Counted from the first letter of the stretch, positions 52,096 through 62,194 are shown. The stretch: DNA of 62,194 bases from Marinobacter sp. (GCA_030149475.1 JASBRL010000104.1:1-62194), one strand, 5' to 3'. Notes: generated by a model not told the origin, from the letters alone. Numbers and translations: made by a program.

Positions 52096-52751
52096 CAGGC
52101 GCCCTCCCCGATACCCAGGTCTGACATTTTCAGCTCCAGTACGCCGTTGCGATTCGATCCGTTGGCCTGACTGGCTTTCCGATACGCCGCCACAGCCCCG
52201 TCCCGTTCGCCCTTGGCCAACAGGATATCGCCCTCAAGCTCCGCAAACATAGCGTTGAATGCGTCGGACTGGCCGGCGCCACGTACGGTAGCCAGCGCGT
52301 CATCATAGCGCCCGGCTGACAATTCGGCCTGAGCCAGACGGTGCCGCACGACCGGTGCCAGCGCACTACCCTCCTTGACCCGGGCCATGGCCCACTTCAA
52401 CGACTCGATAGCGGCGGCGGGCTTGTCCTGCGTCAGCAATTGCTGTTTGGCCAGAATCAGAGTGCCGTAAAGTGCATAGGCACTGTCTTCATACTTGTCC
52501 TGCAACTGGGACACCGTGTACTGAACGGTATCCATTTGCTTTTCCTTGTCATCGGTATTGAGTGCACTAAGCAGACTGGTGAATTCCGCCGCCGCCAGAC
52601 TGCGCTGCTCAGCCTGCCGGTTTTGCCAGGCTTGCCAGCCAAAGACAATGATCAGCGCGGCACCGATCCCGATCAACAGCGATGTGCCGTTCTTCTTCCA
52701 CCAGTGTTTGATCGCCTCAATCTGCTCTTCTTCGGTCCGCATCTCAGCCAT
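52095..52751 (-). CDS. yfgM: Inner-membrane TPR protein YfgM
   Basis: Ancillary SecYEG/periplasmic chaperone-network protein, 218 residues. A single N-terminal membrane helix (SLLIGIGAALIIVFGWQAW, about 22-40) is followed by a periplasmic TPR domain (ALYGTLILAKQQLLTQDKPA..., RLAQAELSAGRYDDAL). I chose the ATG at 52751, preceded by AGGAG, over the frame start at 52790. It is placed between hisS and bamB as in related bacteria. Confidence 0.92.
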   Translation of the reverse strand: MAEMRTEEEQIEAIKHWWKKNGTSLLIGIGAALIIVFGWQAWQNRQAEQRSLAAAEFTSLLSALNTDDKEKQMDTVQYTVSQLQDKYEDSAYALYGTLILAKQQLLTQDKPAAAIESLKWAMARVKEGSALAPVVRHRLAQAELSAGRYDDALATVRGAGQSDAFNAMFAELEGDILLAKGERDGAVAAYRKASQANGSNRNGVLELKMSDLGIGEGA

Positions 52752-52822
52752 GATGACTCCTGCATGGGGCTTTGTCGTGTAGGTTGTCAAAAATTGTCCG
52801 GCCAGGCATTAATGCCGGCCGT

Positions 52823-54097
52823 TTAAAGTATTGCTATCAGGGTTTCCGCCAACTGATCCTGCTTCACCGACTGCTGGGCCTGATCCGACCTCAGCGACTT
52901 CACCGACGCAGTGCCTGCCGCGATTTCATTATCGCCAAGAATAATCGCAACCTGGGCGCCGCTGCGATCTGCCTTTTTCATCTGACTCTTGAAACTGCCG
53001 CCTCCGCAGTGTGTTACGACAACCCGCCCGGGTAGACGCTCACGCAGCGACTGACCGATGGACAGGGAGGCCGCAACCGCCTGCTCACCCATAGCGGTGA
53101 TGTAAACATCGGCGTTGCCATTAACGTGCTCGGGGACCAGTTCCAGAGTTTCCAGCATCAGGATCAGGCGTTCAACGCCCATGGCGAAGCCGACTGCAGG
53201 TGTCGGTTTGCCACCTAACTGCTCCACCAGACCGTCGTAACGGCCGCCTGCGCAGACCGTTCCCTGGGCTCCGAGGCTGTCGGTAATCCACTCGAAGACC
53301 GTTTTGCCATAATAATCCAGTCCACGCACCAGGCCTGAATTTACCGTATAGGCGACCCCCGCACTGTCGAGCAACTGCCGCAGACGACTGAAATGCTCCC
53401 GGGAGTCCTCATCAAGAAAAGCATCGAGGCATGGTGCGCCGGCCAATATCCTCCGGGTCTCCGGACTTTTGCTGTCCAGTATCCGCAATGGATTGGTCGT
53501 CAGCCGACGCTGACTGTCACTGTCCAGCTCAGCCCGAAAAACATTCAGGTACTCAACCAGCGCATCCCGGTAAGTCCGCCGGGCTTCCGCCGAGCCAATG
53601 GAATTGATCTCCAGCCGGGTATGGGACCCGAGGCCGAGTTGCTCCCAGAGCCGCGCGGTGAGCAAAAGCAGTTCCGCGTCGATATCCGGACCTGCCATGC
53701 CAAAACACTCTACCCCCACCTGTTGAAACTGACGATAGCGGCCTTTCTGCGGACGCTCATGTCGGAACATCGGGCCGGTATACCAGAGACGACGGGACTG
53801 GTTGAACAAGAGGCCGTGTTCTTCCGCCGCGCGAACACATCCGGCGGTTCCCTCGGGTCTCAGCGTCAGACTGTCACCATTGCGATCGTTGAATGTATAC
53901 ATCTCTTTTTCAACGATATCGGTAACTTCTCCAATGGACCGCTTGAACAGATCAGTCTGCTCAACCACCGGCATCCTGATTTCCTGATAGCCGTAACTGC
54001 GGAGCACCCGGCGAACGGTCTCTTCAAAGAATTGCCATACCGGAGTCTGGTCGGGCAGGATGTCATTCATCCCGCGGATTGCCTGAATTTTAGCCAA
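52823..54097 (-). CDS. hisS: Histidyl-tRNA synthetase
   Basis: Class II synthetase for tRNA-His, 424 residues. Motif 2 is in [18 protein letters not shown]. The histidine-binding motif is in [17 protein letters not shown]. The loop [16 protein letters not shown] and the C-terminal anticodon-binding domain (from about residue 330) are complete. The ATG opens [15 protein letters not shown], a typical start for the family. It lies after ispG, with a gap of 93 bases. Confidence 0.97.
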   Translation of the reverse strand: MAKIQAIRGMNDILPDQTPVWQFFEETVRRVLRSYGYQEIRMPVVEQTDLFKRSIGEVTDIVEKEMYTFNDRNGDSLTLRPEGTAGCVRAAEEHGLLFNQSRRLWYTGPMFRHERPQKGRYRQFQQVGVECFGMAGPDIDAELLLLTARLWEQLGLGSHTRLEINSIGSAEARRTYRDALVEYLNVFRAELDSDSQRRLTTNPLRILDSKSPETRRILAGAPCLDAFLDEDSREHFSRLRQLLDSAGVAYTVNSGLVRGLDYYGKTVFEWITDSLGAQGTVCAGGRYDGLVEQLGGKPTPAVGFAMGVERLILMLETLELVPEHVNGNADVYITAMGEQAVAASLSIGQSLRERLPGRVVVTHCGGGSFKSQMKKADRSGAQVAIILGDNEIAAGTASVKSLRSDQAQQSVKQDQLAETLIAIL

Positions 54098-54190
54098 GTT
54101 TAAACCTTAATCTTTGTCACGGACGCTCGTTTCGACCGCCGACCCCAGGGCCAACGTTCCCCGCTTCGGCTGGTTATCGACTACGCGTAC

Positions 54191-55309
54191 TCAGGTCTCG
54201 GAGCGGGCGATGATGCTGTCTTCCTGCTCTTTGCGGCGACCAAGCTCTTCCCGGATGAGCCGTTCAAGATCATCAGTCAGGCTTGCATTCTCAAGCTTCT
54301 GGTTAGGTCGTCCCGCGAGGTAAAACAGATTTTTCGGACTGCCACCGGTGAGCCCGATGTCGGCTTCCCTGGCCTCTCCTGGCCCATTGACAATGCAGCC
54401 AATGATGGCAACGTCAAGCGGTTGGTTGACGTCCTCCAACCGGGCCTCGAGGTCATTCATGGTCTGGATGACATCAAAGTTCTGCCGGGAACAGCTCGGG
54501 CAGGCAATGAAATTGATGCCTCGGCTTCTCAGCCTCAGACTCTTGAGGATATCGAAGCCAACTTTCACTTCCTGGATGGGGTCCGCTGCCAGTGATACCC
54601 GTATGGTATCGCCAATACCATCCATCAGCAGCATGCCCAGCCCGATGGACGACTTCACCGTGCCCGAGCGAAACCCTCCCGCCTCGGTAATTCCAAGGTG
54701 CAGAGGCTGGTCGATCTGGCTGGCAATCTGTCGGTATGCAGCAACCGTCATAAACACTTCCGATGCCTTCAGACTGACTTTGAAGTTCTGAAAGTCATGG
54801 CGATCAAGAATATCGATATGACGCATGGCCGACTCGACCAGCGCCTCCGGCGTGGGTTCACCGTATTTGCGCTGCAGTTCTTTCTCCAGCGAGCCGGCAT
54901 TGACACCGATGCGAATGGGGATATTTTTGTCACGGGCAGAACTGATCACCGCACTCACACGATCTTCACGTCCGATGTTGCCCGGATTGATTCTCAGGCA
55001 GTCAACACCCAGTTCAGCGACCTTCAGGGCAATTTTATGATCGAAGTGAATGTCGGCAACCAGCGGTAACGATACCCGCGCACGGATCTGGCCAAACGCA
55101 TCGGCGGCGTCCATCGTGGGGACTGAAACCCGCACAATGTCGGCACCGGCCTGCTGCAGTGCCTCGATCTGGGCCACGGTCGCGTCTACGTCGCACGTAT
55201 CGGTGTTGGTCATGCTCTGGACCGCAATCGGCGCATCACCGCCCACGGCCACATTACCTACCATAATCTGACGAGACTGACGTCTTTTAATCGGGGATTC
55301 CTGCTTCAT
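54191..55309 (-). CDS. ispG: 4-hydroxy-3-methylbut-2-en-1-yl diphosphate synthase IspG
   Basis: Penultimate enzyme of the MEP isoprenoid pathway, reducing methylerythritol cyclodiphosphate with a [4Fe-4S] cluster. It is 372 residues. The TIM-barrel part starts with [16 protein letters not shown]. The cluster Cys residues are in FIACPSCSR and [12 protein letters not shown]. The flavodoxin or ferredoxin donor is not encoded nearby. It lies after rodZ, with a gap of 46 bases. Confidence 0.97.
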   Translation of the reverse strand: MKQESPIKRRQSRQIMVGNVAVGGDAPIAVQSMTNTDTCDVDATVAQIEALQQAGADIVRVSVPTMDAADAFGQIRARVSLPLVADIHFDHKIALKVAELGVDCLRINPGNIGREDRVSAVISSARDKNIPIRIGVNAGSLEKELQRKYGEPTPEALVESAMRHIDILDRHDFQNFKVSLKASEVFMTVAAYRQIASQIDQPLHLGITEAGGFRSGTVKSSIGLGMLLMDGIGDTIRVSLAADPIQEVKVGFDILKSLRLRSRGINFIACPSCSRQNFDVIQTMNDLEARLEDVNQPLDVAIIGCIVNGPGEAREADIGLTGGSPKNLFYLAGRPNQKLENASLTDDLERLIREELGRRKEQEDSIIARSET

Positions 55310-55355
55310 AAACTTCTAACCAAACCTGCAATAGGGATTCATTACATTTTCGAGG

Positions 55356-56399
55356 CTATTGGCCGAGCGTAAATTCCGCCCGGTTGTTGACTACACGGAA
55401 TCTGGACATGTCCACCGGATGGCCATCAAATTCAATGTCCGATACCGCACTGGTTGCGCCAAAGATGACTTTCAAAGGGGGCGCTCCGGTGATGTTCACC
55501 TGGTCCCCAGCGGTCTTCAGAGAGGCCAGTATCGTACGTCCACGCCCATCGGTCACCTGTACCCAGCATTTACCGGAAAAACTGACTTTCAGCCTCACAA
55601 TGCCATCATCAAGCGGTACCGGCTGTGATACACCCCCACCCAGCTCGGCGCCGCCGCTAGCGGAGGCTATCGGCTGGTCGGGGGCCGTCGCTCCGGTCTC
55701 CGGCCCTGGCGGAGCACCTGCGGGCTGGCCGGCGGTAACCGGCGGTTGAGCCTGGACCGACGACTCAGCCTTCGGCGCGGTCGCTGTATCGCCCGCGAGA
55801 TCAGCATCCGGCGTGACCGCACCAGGCTCCGATGTTGCCACCGGTGCGGTCATATCGGTACTGCTGCCCAGGTCGGTCAGGTTTGCCGTGTCCGCCGCCG
55901 CAGGCTCGGAGCCGGGTTGTGAGGCTCCAATCCCGGGACCACTGGCCGGTACCTCGCCGCTTGAGCGATTTTCATGGATGCGCCAACCAAGAAATACCAG
56001 CGCCAATATCAGCAACGTCGCCACGACACCCCGAGCAATCCGCTTTTTCTGGCGTTTGCGTTGCTCTATATCGTACAACGGATTTGCTTCGATTGCCTCG
56101 TCACGTCGACGGCGAATCGGCTCAAGCTCCTCATCGAGGAGCCTCATCAGCCGATCCGGATCCAGACCCACTTGATCGGCGTAGGCCCGGACATAGCCTT
56201 TGAGGAACAGTTCACTATCGATCTGTTGGTAGTCGCCGCTTTCAATCGCCTGAATGACAGACGCTCGCAAATGCTGGCTGTCGGCCACCTGTACCACCGA
56301 GAGACCGGCCGCTTCACGGCTTTTGCGCAACTGCTGCCCGACAAAACCCGGCGTTGGCATCTGTTCAGTCTGCGGTTGCGGAGTCTCTTCACTCGTCAT
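55356..56399 (-). CDS. rodZ: Cytoskeletal protein RodZ
   Basis: Bitopic protein that links MreB to the cell-wall machinery and sets rod shape. It has an N-terminal helix-turn-helix domain (about 18-95, QQLRKSREAAGLSVVQVADS), a basic region, one membrane helix (about 122-139, ARGVVATLLILALVFLGW), a Pro/Ala/Gly-rich periplasmic linker, and the C-terminal DUF4115 domain (from about VRLKVSFSGKCWVQVTDGRG). It is 347 residues. Its ATG overlaps the pilF 3' end by 11 bases. Confidence 0.94.
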   Translation of the reverse strand: MTSEETPQPQTEQMPTPGFVGQQLRKSREAAGLSVVQVADSQHLRASVIQAIESGDYQQIDSELFLKGYVRAYADQVGLDPDRLMRLLDEELEPIRRRRDEAIEANPLYDIEQRKRQKKRIARGVVATLLILALVFLGWRIHENRSSGEVPASGPGIGASQPGSEPAAADTANLTDLGSSTDMTAPVATSEPGAVTPDADLAGDTATAPKAESSVQAQPPVTAGQPAGAPPGPETGATAPDQPIASASGGAELGGGVSQPVPLDDGIVRLKVSFSGKCWVQVTDGRGRTILASLKTAGDQVNITGAPPLKVIFGATSAVSDIEFDGHPVDMSRFRVVNNRAEFTLGQ

Positions 56400-57195
56400 T
56401 GGCTATCAGCACCTTATATTGTTGATATTGGTCTGAATTCGGGTATTGGTTCCTCAGCAACAGGGCAAGACTGGATTCCACATCGTGATTCTGGAAATGT
56501 CGCGCAATACGGATTCCGGTTAAAAGGCTTTCCGGGGAGTGACTCAACTTTGGATCGTGCCGCATCAGTTCCGTGAGCCGGTTGTAGTAGGCCGCTGCGG
56601 AGTCGTAATCTCCGATCTGTACCAGCGTCGTCGACAAGGCAAGCAGATAACGCGGATCCCCACGACTCAGTTTTACGCTGCGTTCAAAGGCGGAAACCGC
56701 CTTCCTGTCGTTACCAAGACGGACTTCAATACGGCCCATATTATAAAAAACCGATGCGCGTTCTTCATAGCCGGTATCTTCCGAGGCAATTGCAAATTGC
56801 TGACGCGCCTTTTCATACTGGCCCTCGCTGTAGAGGAAGGCGCCATAGTAAACATGCCCACGGGTATACCCTGAATCTTCGGAGAGCGCCTGCTTGAACG
56901 ACTCTTCGGCCAGTTGCGACTCACCGTTTCGTTGATGCACCAGCCCCATTGTGGCCAATGCCGGCGCACTGTCCGGATTAATAGCAAGTGCCCGGTCGAG
57001 ATGGGAGCGAGCCCTGTCAAAATTGCCCTGGGCTATGTAGGCGGTTGCCAACTGAACGTAATTCCTGACCGCCTTGACTTTGTCGGCCTCGCGGGCAAAC
57101 GGACTGTTCGTTGTGGTCACACACCCCGCCAGTGAAACCACCAGAGCCAGGGTGGCCAGCAGTTTACTCAACTCGGGCATTTTGGGGTATGGCAC
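56389..57195 (-). CDS. pilF: Type IV pilus biogenesis lipoprotein PilF
   Basis: TPR lipoprotein that helps the PilQ secretin assemble in the outer membrane. The signal peptide ends in the lipobox VVSLAGC (Cys25). Six or so TPR units follow (for example ARSHLDRALAINPDSAPALA, GQYEKARQQFAIASEDTGY). I list the GTG at 57195 because AGGAC lies upstream; the ATG at 57180 has no visible ribosome site. It is 268 residues. Its placement before rodZ and after rlmN is as in Pseudomonas. Confidence 0.92.
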   Translation of the reverse strand: MPYPKMPELSKLLATLALVVSLAGCVTTTNSPFAREADKVKAVRNYVQLATAYIAQGNFDRARSHLDRALAINPDSAPALATMGLVHQRNGESQLAEESFKQALSEDSGYTRGHVYYGAFLYSEGQYEKARQQFAIASEDTGYEERASVFYNMGRIEVRLGNDRKAVSAFERSVKLSRGDPRYLLALSTTLVQIGDYDSAAAYYNRLTELMRHDPKLSHSPESLLTGIRIARHFQNHDVESSLALLLRNQYPNSDQYQQYKVLIANDE

Positions 57196-57224
57196 GTTCG
57201 CTGTCCTGTTAGTGAGGGAGATAA

Positions 57225-58337
57225 TTACGGTGTCATCTGGTGAACCGGGATATACCTCTGACTTCGCCGTGTGCGATCTTCAAACTGACCGACCAGTTGA
57301 CCGCAAGCGGCATCGATATCATCCCCCCGCGTGGTGCGAATGGTCGAAATATAACCCGCCTCATTGAGTATTGACTGGAATCGACGGGTTGCCGATATCC
57401 GCGGGCGACGGAAATCACTTTCGGGAAACGGATTAAACGGTATCAGATTGATTTTACATGGCAAGCCACGCAGCAGAACAACCAACTCACGAGCGTGCTC
57501 AAGTTTGTCGTTCATCCCTTCAATCACCGTGTACTCGATCGTTACCTTGCGCTTGTCCGGCAACCGTGCGAGGTAACGGCGCGTTGCGGCAAGCAGTTCG
57601 GCAATCGGATATTTTTTATTCAATGGAACCAGTTGGTTCCGAAGCTCATCATTCGGTGCATGGAGTGAAATTGCCAGTGAAACATCAGTAACCTCCCCCA
57701 ACCGATCCAGAGCCGGAACCACTCCAGAGGTACTCAGCGTCACACGACGTTTGGAAATGCCATAGGCCAGATCTTCCATCATCAGGTCCATGGCATCGAC
57801 CACATTGTCAAAATTGAGCAGCGGCTCGCCCATCCCCATCATCACTACGTTGGTAATCGGGCGATCCGGGCCTGGTTCGAATGGCATGAAGGCCTTGCGT
57901 GCTACCCATACCTGGCCAATAATTTCCGCAGCCGTCAGGTTGCGATTGAAGCCGCGCTTGCCCGTTGAACAGAAGGTACAATCGAGGCTGCAGCCAATCT
58001 GCGATGACACGCAGAGTGTGCCACGCTGGCCATCCGGGATCAGCACCGTTTCAATGCTGTTGCCGCTATCCATGCGCATGACCCATTTGCGGGTACCATC
58101 CTTCGAGGTTTCATCAAACACCACTTCCGGCCCGCGAATTTCAGCGACCTCCTTCAGCCGGTCGCGTAACAGCTTGCTCATATTGGTCATCTGATCGAAG
58201 TCGTCAGCACCACGCTGATGAATCCATTGAAGAACCTGGGTCGCCCGGAATCGCTTCTCACCCATCGACTCAAAGAAAGCCTCCAGCCGGGCCTTGGGCA
58301 TTCCCAGCAAATTGGTTTTCGGGGCGGGGGCGGTCAT
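57225..58337 (-). CDS. rlmN: 23S rRNA and tRNA adenine-C2 methyltransferase RlmN
   Basis: Radical-SAM enzyme methylating A2503 of 23S rRNA and A37 of some tRNAs. The cluster Cys residues are in [10 protein letters not shown] (116, 120, 123), preceded by TLCVSSQIG. The methyl-carrying Cys near the C-terminus lies in [12 protein letters not shown]. It is 370 residues, of full length. It lies 29 bases ahead of pilF. Confidence 0.97.
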   Translation of the reverse strand: MTAPAPKTNLLGMPKARLEAFFESMGEKRFRATQVLQWIHQRGADDFDQMTNMSKLLRDRLKEVAEIRGPEVVFDETSKDGTRKWVMRMDSGNSIETVLIPDGQRGTLCVSSQIGCSLDCTFCSTGKRGFNRNLTAAEIIGQVWVARKAFMPFEPGPDRPITNVVMMGMGEPLLNFDNVVDAMDLMMEDLAYGISKRRVTLSTSGVVPALDRLGEVTDVSLAISLHAPNDELRNQLVPLNKKYPIAELLAATRRYLARLPDKRKVTIEYTVIEGMNDKLEHARELVVLLRGLPCKINLIPFNPFPESDFRRPRISATRRFQSILNEAGYISTIRTTRGDDIDAACGQLVGQFEDRTRRSQRYIPVHQMTP

Positions 58338-58414
58338 GGCAAAACCTCGGTCGGAATATCAATGGGCGCACAACCAGCGAAGCCAGCGGCCCCACCGGTC
58401 AGCACCCGGAGAAA

Positions 58415-58843
58415 TCAGCCGCGGGGGCAAATTTCGTTGTCGTTGAAGAAATAGGCAATTTCACGCTCAGCGGAGGCCGCTGAATCAGAACCGTGAACGG
58501 CGTTGGCGTCGATCGACGCGGCGAAATCAGCGCGAATGGTTCCGGCGTCAGCTTCTTTCGGGTTGGTAGCTCCCATCAGATCACGGTTTTTCAGAATGGC
58601 ACCGTTACCTTCCAGAACCTGAACCACAACCGGGCCCGAGGTCATGAAAGCAACCAGGTCCGCGAAAAACGGGCGCTCTTTGTGCTCGGCGTAAAACCCT
58701 TCTGCCTGCTCCTGGGTCAGGTGCATCATCCTGGCTGCCACAATCGCCAAACCGGCCTTCTCGAAGCGGCTGTAGATCTCGCCGATCACGTTTTTGGCAA
58801 CCGCATCGGGCTTGATGATGGACAGCGTGCGCTCGTTCGACAT
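58415..58843 (-). CDS. ndk: Nucleoside diphosphate kinase
   Basis: Transfers the gamma phosphate among nucleoside triphosphates. It is 142 residues. The catalytic phosphohistidine is His117 in [17 protein letters not shown]. In most relatives iscX or fdx lies directly upstream, but here the upstream neighbour is iscS. Confidence 0.98.
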   Translation of the reverse strand: MSNERTLSIIKPDAVAKNVIGEIYSRFEKAGLAIVAARMMHLTQEQAEGFYAEHKERPFFADLVAFMTSGPVVVQVLEGNGAILKNRDLMGATNPKEADAGTIRADFAASIDANAVHGSDSAASAEREIAYFFNDNEICPRG

Positions 58844-58942
58844 GGTTTTTCTCCAGATTGGTTTCAGAGTGGAAATTCAGACCCGGGATTATACGCAGTC
58901 GGACGTCAACTTCCTACCAAAGGAAACCAGACGGGACACCAG

Positions 58943-60103
58943 TCAGGCGACGGTACGTCGAACCGAGCGCAGGCGGGTAACCGCTTCGACAATCCGGGAG
59001 GCCGCAAATCCGATTTCCTCAGACGTCGTAAAACGCCCTAACGACAGGCGCAGGGAGCGATGGGCCTGCTGGTCCGTCAACCCGATATTCTTGAGAACAT
59101 AAGACGGTGACAGTGTGGCAGACGCGCAGGCAGAGCCGGACGACACCGCCAGATCCCGCAACCCGAGCATCAGCGACTCGGCGTCAACACCGTCAAAACC
59201 CAGGTTCACAATCCCGGGTACACGATGCGCACCGTCGCCGTTGAGTGTCACGCCTGGCAACGATTCCAGGCCTGCCAGCAACTGCTGACGCAGTGCCTCG
59301 AGGCGTGCCTGTTCTTCCTCGAGCCCCTCATCTGCCAGTTCGAACGCTGTACCCATCCCCACGATCTGATGAGTCGGCAGGGTCCCGGAACGCATACCAC
59401 GCTCATGACCACCTCCGTGGATCATGGCGTCAACACGCACATCGGGGGACCGCCGGATATACAGAGCGCCTATCCCCTTGGGCCCATAGACTTTATGTCC
59501 GGACAGCGACATGAGATCAACCGGCATCCCGGCGACATCGATCCTGGTCTTGCCCGCTGCCTGGGCGGCATCGACATGAAACAGGACACCCCGCTCCCGC
59601 AACAATGCACCGATGGCTGCAATGTCATTGAGCGTACCCAACTCATTATTGACCATCATGAGCGACACCAGCACCGTGCGATCGGTCAGAGCATCCAGTA
59701 CCTGGGCTACGGAAATCTCACCGGTCGGCGCCGGTGACAGCCAGGTCACTTCACAACCGTGCTGCTCCAGCCAACTGCATGTGTCGATAACCGCTTTGTG
59801 CTCGATGGACGAGGTGATGATGTGAGGATGCCCGAACTGCGACGCAACCCCTTTGATAGCCAGGTTGTCGGCTTCGGTTGCCCCGGATGTCCAGACGATT
59901 TCACGGGGATCGCAGTGGATCAGTCCGGCGACCTGGCGGCGGGCCTGCTCAACGGCCGCTTCCGCCTGCCAGCCATAACCATGGGTTCTGGAAGCGGGAT
60001 TACCAAATACACCATCGAGGGTGAGATGGCGCATCATCACGTCAGCCACGCGGGGGTCGACCGGCGTTGTTGCAGCGTAATCGAGGTAGACGGGTGTTTT
60101 CAT
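58943..60103 (-). CDS. iscS: Cysteine desulfurase IscS, without the IscU-docking tail
   Basis: PLP enzyme releasing sulfur from cysteine. PLP Lys204 is in [11 protein letters not shown] (E. coli Lys206), catalytic Cys326 is in [16 protein letters not shown] (E. coli Cys328), and [11 protein letters not shown] is conserved. It ends at residue 386, about 18 short of the usual 404, and so lacks the C-terminal segment of E. coli IscS that contacts IscU. It lies 14 bases after iscR and 99 bases before ndk, with no iscU or other isc genes. It may feed tRNA thiolation or a Suf system elsewhere; that is inference. Confidence 0.95.
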   Translation of the reverse strand: MKTPVYLDYAATTPVDPRVADVMMRHLTLDGVFGNPASRTHGYGWQAEAAVEQARRQVAGLIHCDPREIVWTSGATEADNLAIKGVASQFGHPHIITSSIEHKAVIDTCSWLEQHGCEVTWLSPAPTGEISVAQVLDALTDRTVLVSLMMVNNELGTLNDIAAIGALLRERGVLFHVDAAQAAGKTRIDVAGMPVDLMSLSGHKVYGPKGIGALYIRRSPDVRVDAMIHGGGHERGMRSGTLPTHQIVGMGTAFELADEGLEEEQARLEALRQQLLAGLESLPGVTLNGDGAHRVPGIVNLGFDGVDAESLMLGLRDLAVSSGSACASATLSPSYVLKNIGLTDQQAHRSLRLSLGRFTTSEEIGFAASRIVEAVTRLRSVRRTVA

Positions 60104-60117
60104 AGCTCCACAGTCTG

Positions 60118-60615
60118 TCAGGCTGGCGCCTGGTCGGACAGACGCTCGGTGTTGATGGTTTGCGCTTTGCGCTGGTTGTGCTGGCTGTTCTGGCGCTCAG
60201 CAACAGCCTGAATTTCTCGCTTTTTCATCAGATCCGCAAGGCTGATACTGCTCAGGAACCCGTGGATCTGTTCGCTAAGATCCGACCACAGATGATGGGT
60301 GAGACACTTCTCTCCCTGTTGACAGTCTCCATGATTCTTGCACCGGGTGGTGTCGAGCGACTCATTGACCGCATCAACCACCTCTGCAATAAACACCTGA
60401 TCATGGCCACGACCCAGCCGGTAACCACCACCGGGACCACGCACACTCACCACCAGCTTCTCGCGCCGGAGACGGGAAAACAGCTGCTCCAGATACGATA
60501 GCGATATACCCTGGCGACTGGAGATTTCGGCAAGACTTACAGGCCCCTCTTCCGAGTGGAGCGCCAGATCAAGCATTGCCGTTACCGCATACCGGCCTTT
60601 GGTGGTCAGTCGCAT
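60118..60615 (-). CDS. iscR: Fe-S cluster regulator IscR
   Basis: Rrf2-family regulator that senses the Fe-S cluster state. It is 165 residues. The winged helix ([22 protein letters not shown]) is followed by the cluster ligands Cys92, Cys98, Cys104 and His107 ([17 protein letters not shown]), all conserved with E. coli spacing. The C-terminal tail (about 140-165) is longer and hydrophilic. I chose the ATG at 60615 over the frame start at 60639. It is probably autorepressed through the site at 60665-60690. Confidence 0.96.
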   Translation of the reverse strand: MRLTTKGRYAVTAMLDLALHSEEGPVSLAEISSRQGISLSYLEQLFSRLRREKLVVSVRGPGGGYRLGRGHDQVFIAEVVDAVNESLDTTRCKNHGDCQQGEKCLTHHLWSDLSEQIHGFLSSISLADLMKKREIQAVAERQNSQHNQRKAQTINTERLSDQAPA

Positions 60616-60664
60616 AATGTCCGCCCAGGCGTTGCGCAAATAAAGGATTGAGTATCAAGTATGA

Positions 60665-60690
60665 ATAGACCCACCAAATCAGTCAAGTAT
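60665..60690 (-). promoter_or_regulatory. IscR type-1-like site and promoter of iscR
   Basis: On the minus strand ATACTTGACTGATTT begins at 60690 and continues into GGTGGGTCTAT. The left half fits the IscR type 1 pattern closely; the right half is a looser match. TTGACT (60682-60687) within it can act as a -35, with a -10-like CATACT after a 17-base spacer. The site overlaps the end of cysE. Confidence 0.55.
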
Positions 60691-61504
60691 TCCCGGCTCG
60701 TCCGGTGCCGGCGGACTCCGATCCGCCGTCCTTCGACGCCCTGACCTGAGCGCTCGAGCGGTCATCCGACAGCTCAGCGTCGTCGTCACCGAGCGGGGGC
60801 ACCAGCTTGTCGCAATAGTCCGGGTCCAGCTTGCACAGAGCGCCTGCCATGGCCTCAAGCCTGGCATCCATGGCGTTAATATGCTCAACGAGCTTGTGCA
60901 CCGAGCGCGCAAACGGGTCCGGCATGTCGGCGGTTACCCCATAGGCATCAAACCTGGCACGAGCGCCCTCTGATGCCGCCCGGGGTTCACCGCGCCTGAC
61001 CACGACCCGTCCGGGAATACCCACAACTGTTGCAAAATCCGGCACCGCTTTGGTAACCACTGCGTTGGACCCGATCTTGGCGCCCTCACCCACGTCAAAG
61101 GGGCCCAGAATCTTCGCCCCGGCGCCCACGACAACACCATCGCCCAGGGTGGGGTGACGCTTGCCTTTCTGCCAGCTCGTACCGCCCAGCGTCACCCCCT
61201 GGTAAAGGGTCACATCATCACCGATAACCGTGGTCTCACCAATCACCACACCCATACCGTGATCAATAAAGAAGCGGCGCCCGATTGTAGCCCCGGGATG
61301 AATTTCGATGCCAGTCAGCCACCTTGCCAGGGTTGACACTGTCCGTGCCAGCCACTTCCAGCCGGCTCGCCACAACCAGCTGGCGGCGCGATGAGCCATC
61401 AGCGCGTGCAGCCCCGGGTAATTGGTCAGAACTTCCAGAGTATTGCGGGCCGCGGGGTCCCTGGCAAATACACTGTCTATGTCCTCTTTCAACTGCCTGA
61501 ACAT
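60683..61504 (-). CDS. cysE: Serine O-acetyltransferase CysE
   Basis: Makes O-acetylserine, the precursor of cysteine. It is 273 residues. The N-terminal helical domain ([27 protein letters not shown]) is followed by a left-handed hexapeptide beta-helix ([51 protein letters not shown]) with the catalytic Asp and His. The C-terminal tail is long and variable. It lies directly upstream of iscR, supplying substrate for the cysteine desulfurase pathway. The iscR promoter lies inside its 3' end. Confidence 0.95.
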   Translation of the reverse strand: MFRQLKEDIDSVFARDPAARNTLEVLTNYPGLHALMAHRAASWLWRAGWKWLARTVSTLARWLTGIEIHPGATIGRRFFIDHGMGVVIGETTVIGDDVTLYQGVTLGGTSWQKGKRHPTLGDGVVVGAGAKILGPFDVGEGAKIGSNAVVTKAVPDFATVVGIPGRVVVRRGEPRAASEGARARFDAYGVTADMPDPFARSVHKLVEHINAMDARLEAMAGALCKLDPDYCDKLVPPLGDDDAELSDDRSSAQVRASKDGGSESAGTGRAGNT

Positions 61505-61516
61505 GAATCCCCCGTC

Positions 61517-62194
61517 CTATTCTCGCTCCGGTGATGCCTGTGACGCTCCGCGCTCAGACTGGTCATGATGACTGTTCGCGCTGGCCTTCTGCACTGCCGA
61601 CAGGACACCGCGCAGAATATTGATCTCCATCTGGTCCGGGTGCGCACGCTGAAACAGGCGCCGCAGCCGGGTCATTAATTGCCGTGGCTGATCTTTGCGA
61701 TGGAAATCGATCTCCGCCAGCACTGTTTCCAGGTGGGCAAAGAACCCCTCCACATCGCGAATCGAAGCCAGGGGCGTACCCCAACCTGGATCCTGAGGTG
61801 AAACCATGGCGTTCAATTGGCTCTCCCCGTGCGAACACTGCTGACGCTTGAGGTAACACATGCGCAGCTCATAACACATGACCTGAACTGCCATAGCCAG
61901 GTTCAGAGAGCTATAGGCCGGGTTTGACGGAATGTGGATATGATAGTGACAACGCTGTAGTTCTTCATTGCTCAAGCCGTGATTTTCACGCCCGAACACC
62001 AAGGCGACCCGGCCCAGGGGGGTTGTATCCAGAACCTGCGTGGCAGCATCCGGCGGCGGCAATACTGGCCAGGGAACCTTTCGCCCGCGCGCACTGGTCC
62101 CCATGACCAGTACACAGTCATCCAGCGCCTCACCCAGGGTGCCGACCACCCGGGCCTGGTCCAGCACGTCGAACGCGCCGGCAGAGCGGGCGTA
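61517..62194 (-). CDS. trmJ: tRNA (Cm32/Um32) methyltransferase TrmJ, 5' end cut by the window
   Basis: SPOUT-fold methyltransferase that modifies position 32 of several tRNAs. The window ends inside the gene: the visible 225 codons start YARSAGAFDVLDQARVVGTL, and the usual N-terminus (about 35 residues) lies beyond 62194. The knot signature GRVALVFGRENHGLSNEEL and SSLNLAMAVQVMCYELRM are present. The C-terminal tail is hydrophilic. It lies 12 bases upstream of cysE. Confidence 0.93.
   Translation of the reverse strand, partial: YARSAGAFDVLDQARVVGTLGEALDDCVLVMGTSARGRKVPWPVLPPPDAATQVLDTTPLGRVALVFGRENHGLSNEELQRCHYHIHIPSNPAYSSLNLAMAVQVMCYELRMCYLKRQQCSHGESQLNAMVSPQDPGWGTPLASIRDVEGFFAHLETVLAEIDFHRKDQPRQLMTRLRRLFQRAHPDQMEINILRGVLSAVQKASANSHHDQSERGASQASPERE

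Overview
The window reads as ordinary chromosome of a GC-rich gammaproteobacterium near Marinobacter/Pseudomonas. Gene order supports this: GntR-smc-zipA-ligA, trpS-scpA-scpB-rluB, sdhCDAB-sucAB-lpd-sucCD divergent from gltA, topA beside fadAB, and cysE-iscR-iscS-ndk-rlmN-pilF-rodZ-ispG-hisS-yfgM-bamB-der. The genus is an inference from gene order, not a measured result. Almost all long units run on the minus strand. No prophage, insertion sequence, CRISPR array or defence island was seen.

Layout. 1-253: a highly folded non-coding stretch and a repeat copy, leading into a CBS-domain gene. 901-7153: a large Calx-beta lipoprotein, ligA and zipA. 7271-11497: smc and a GntR/FCD regulator. 11785-12726: a diguanylate cyclase. 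12759-16651: rluB, scpB, scpA, trpS. 16810-28141: the sucDC-lpd-sucBA-sdhBADC block, one directional operon ending in a strong terminator. 28742-31082: gltA and a beta-hydroxyacid dehydrogenase. 31090-37477: topA and fadAB. 38008-42928: an unknown periplasmic protein, a universal stress protein, and an overlapping MOSC-uup-unknown chain. 43054-46476: tRNA-Gly, TetR, DUF924, CbiX-like and epimerase genes, tRNA-Glu. 46887-49307: a membrane GGDEF-EAL protein. 49369-62194: der through trmJ, the last gene cut by the window edge.

The genes serve core functions: chromosome segregation and division (Smc-ScpAB, ZipA, RodZ), DNA joining and topology (LigA, TopA), central carbon flow (a complete 2-oxoglutarate to fumarate segment plus citrate synthase and beta-oxidation), translation and RNA modification (TrpRS, HisRS, RluB, RlmN, TrmJ, Der), outer-membrane and pilus assembly (BamB, PilF), and Fe-S/sulfur metabolism (CysE, IscR, IscS).

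The most notable observations are these. (1) A dispersed non-coding repeat is present in three related copies, each upstream of a plus-strand signalling gene (CBS protein, diguanylate cyclase, GGDEF-EAL protein). Two copies keep the same hairpin through G-U-compatible changes. (2) The isc locus is reduced: iscR-iscS runs directly into ndk with no iscU, iscA, hscBA, fdx or iscX, and IscS lacks the C-terminal tail that docks IscU in E. coli. (3) The long-form TrpRS carries a four-cysteine motif like that of the [4Fe-4S] TrpRS enzymes. (4) A PsrA-like palindrome lies before fadBA and an IscR type-1-like site before iscR. (5) A hairpin overlaps the ribosome binding site of the diguanylate cyclase. 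I saw no multi-gene system that is clearly new.
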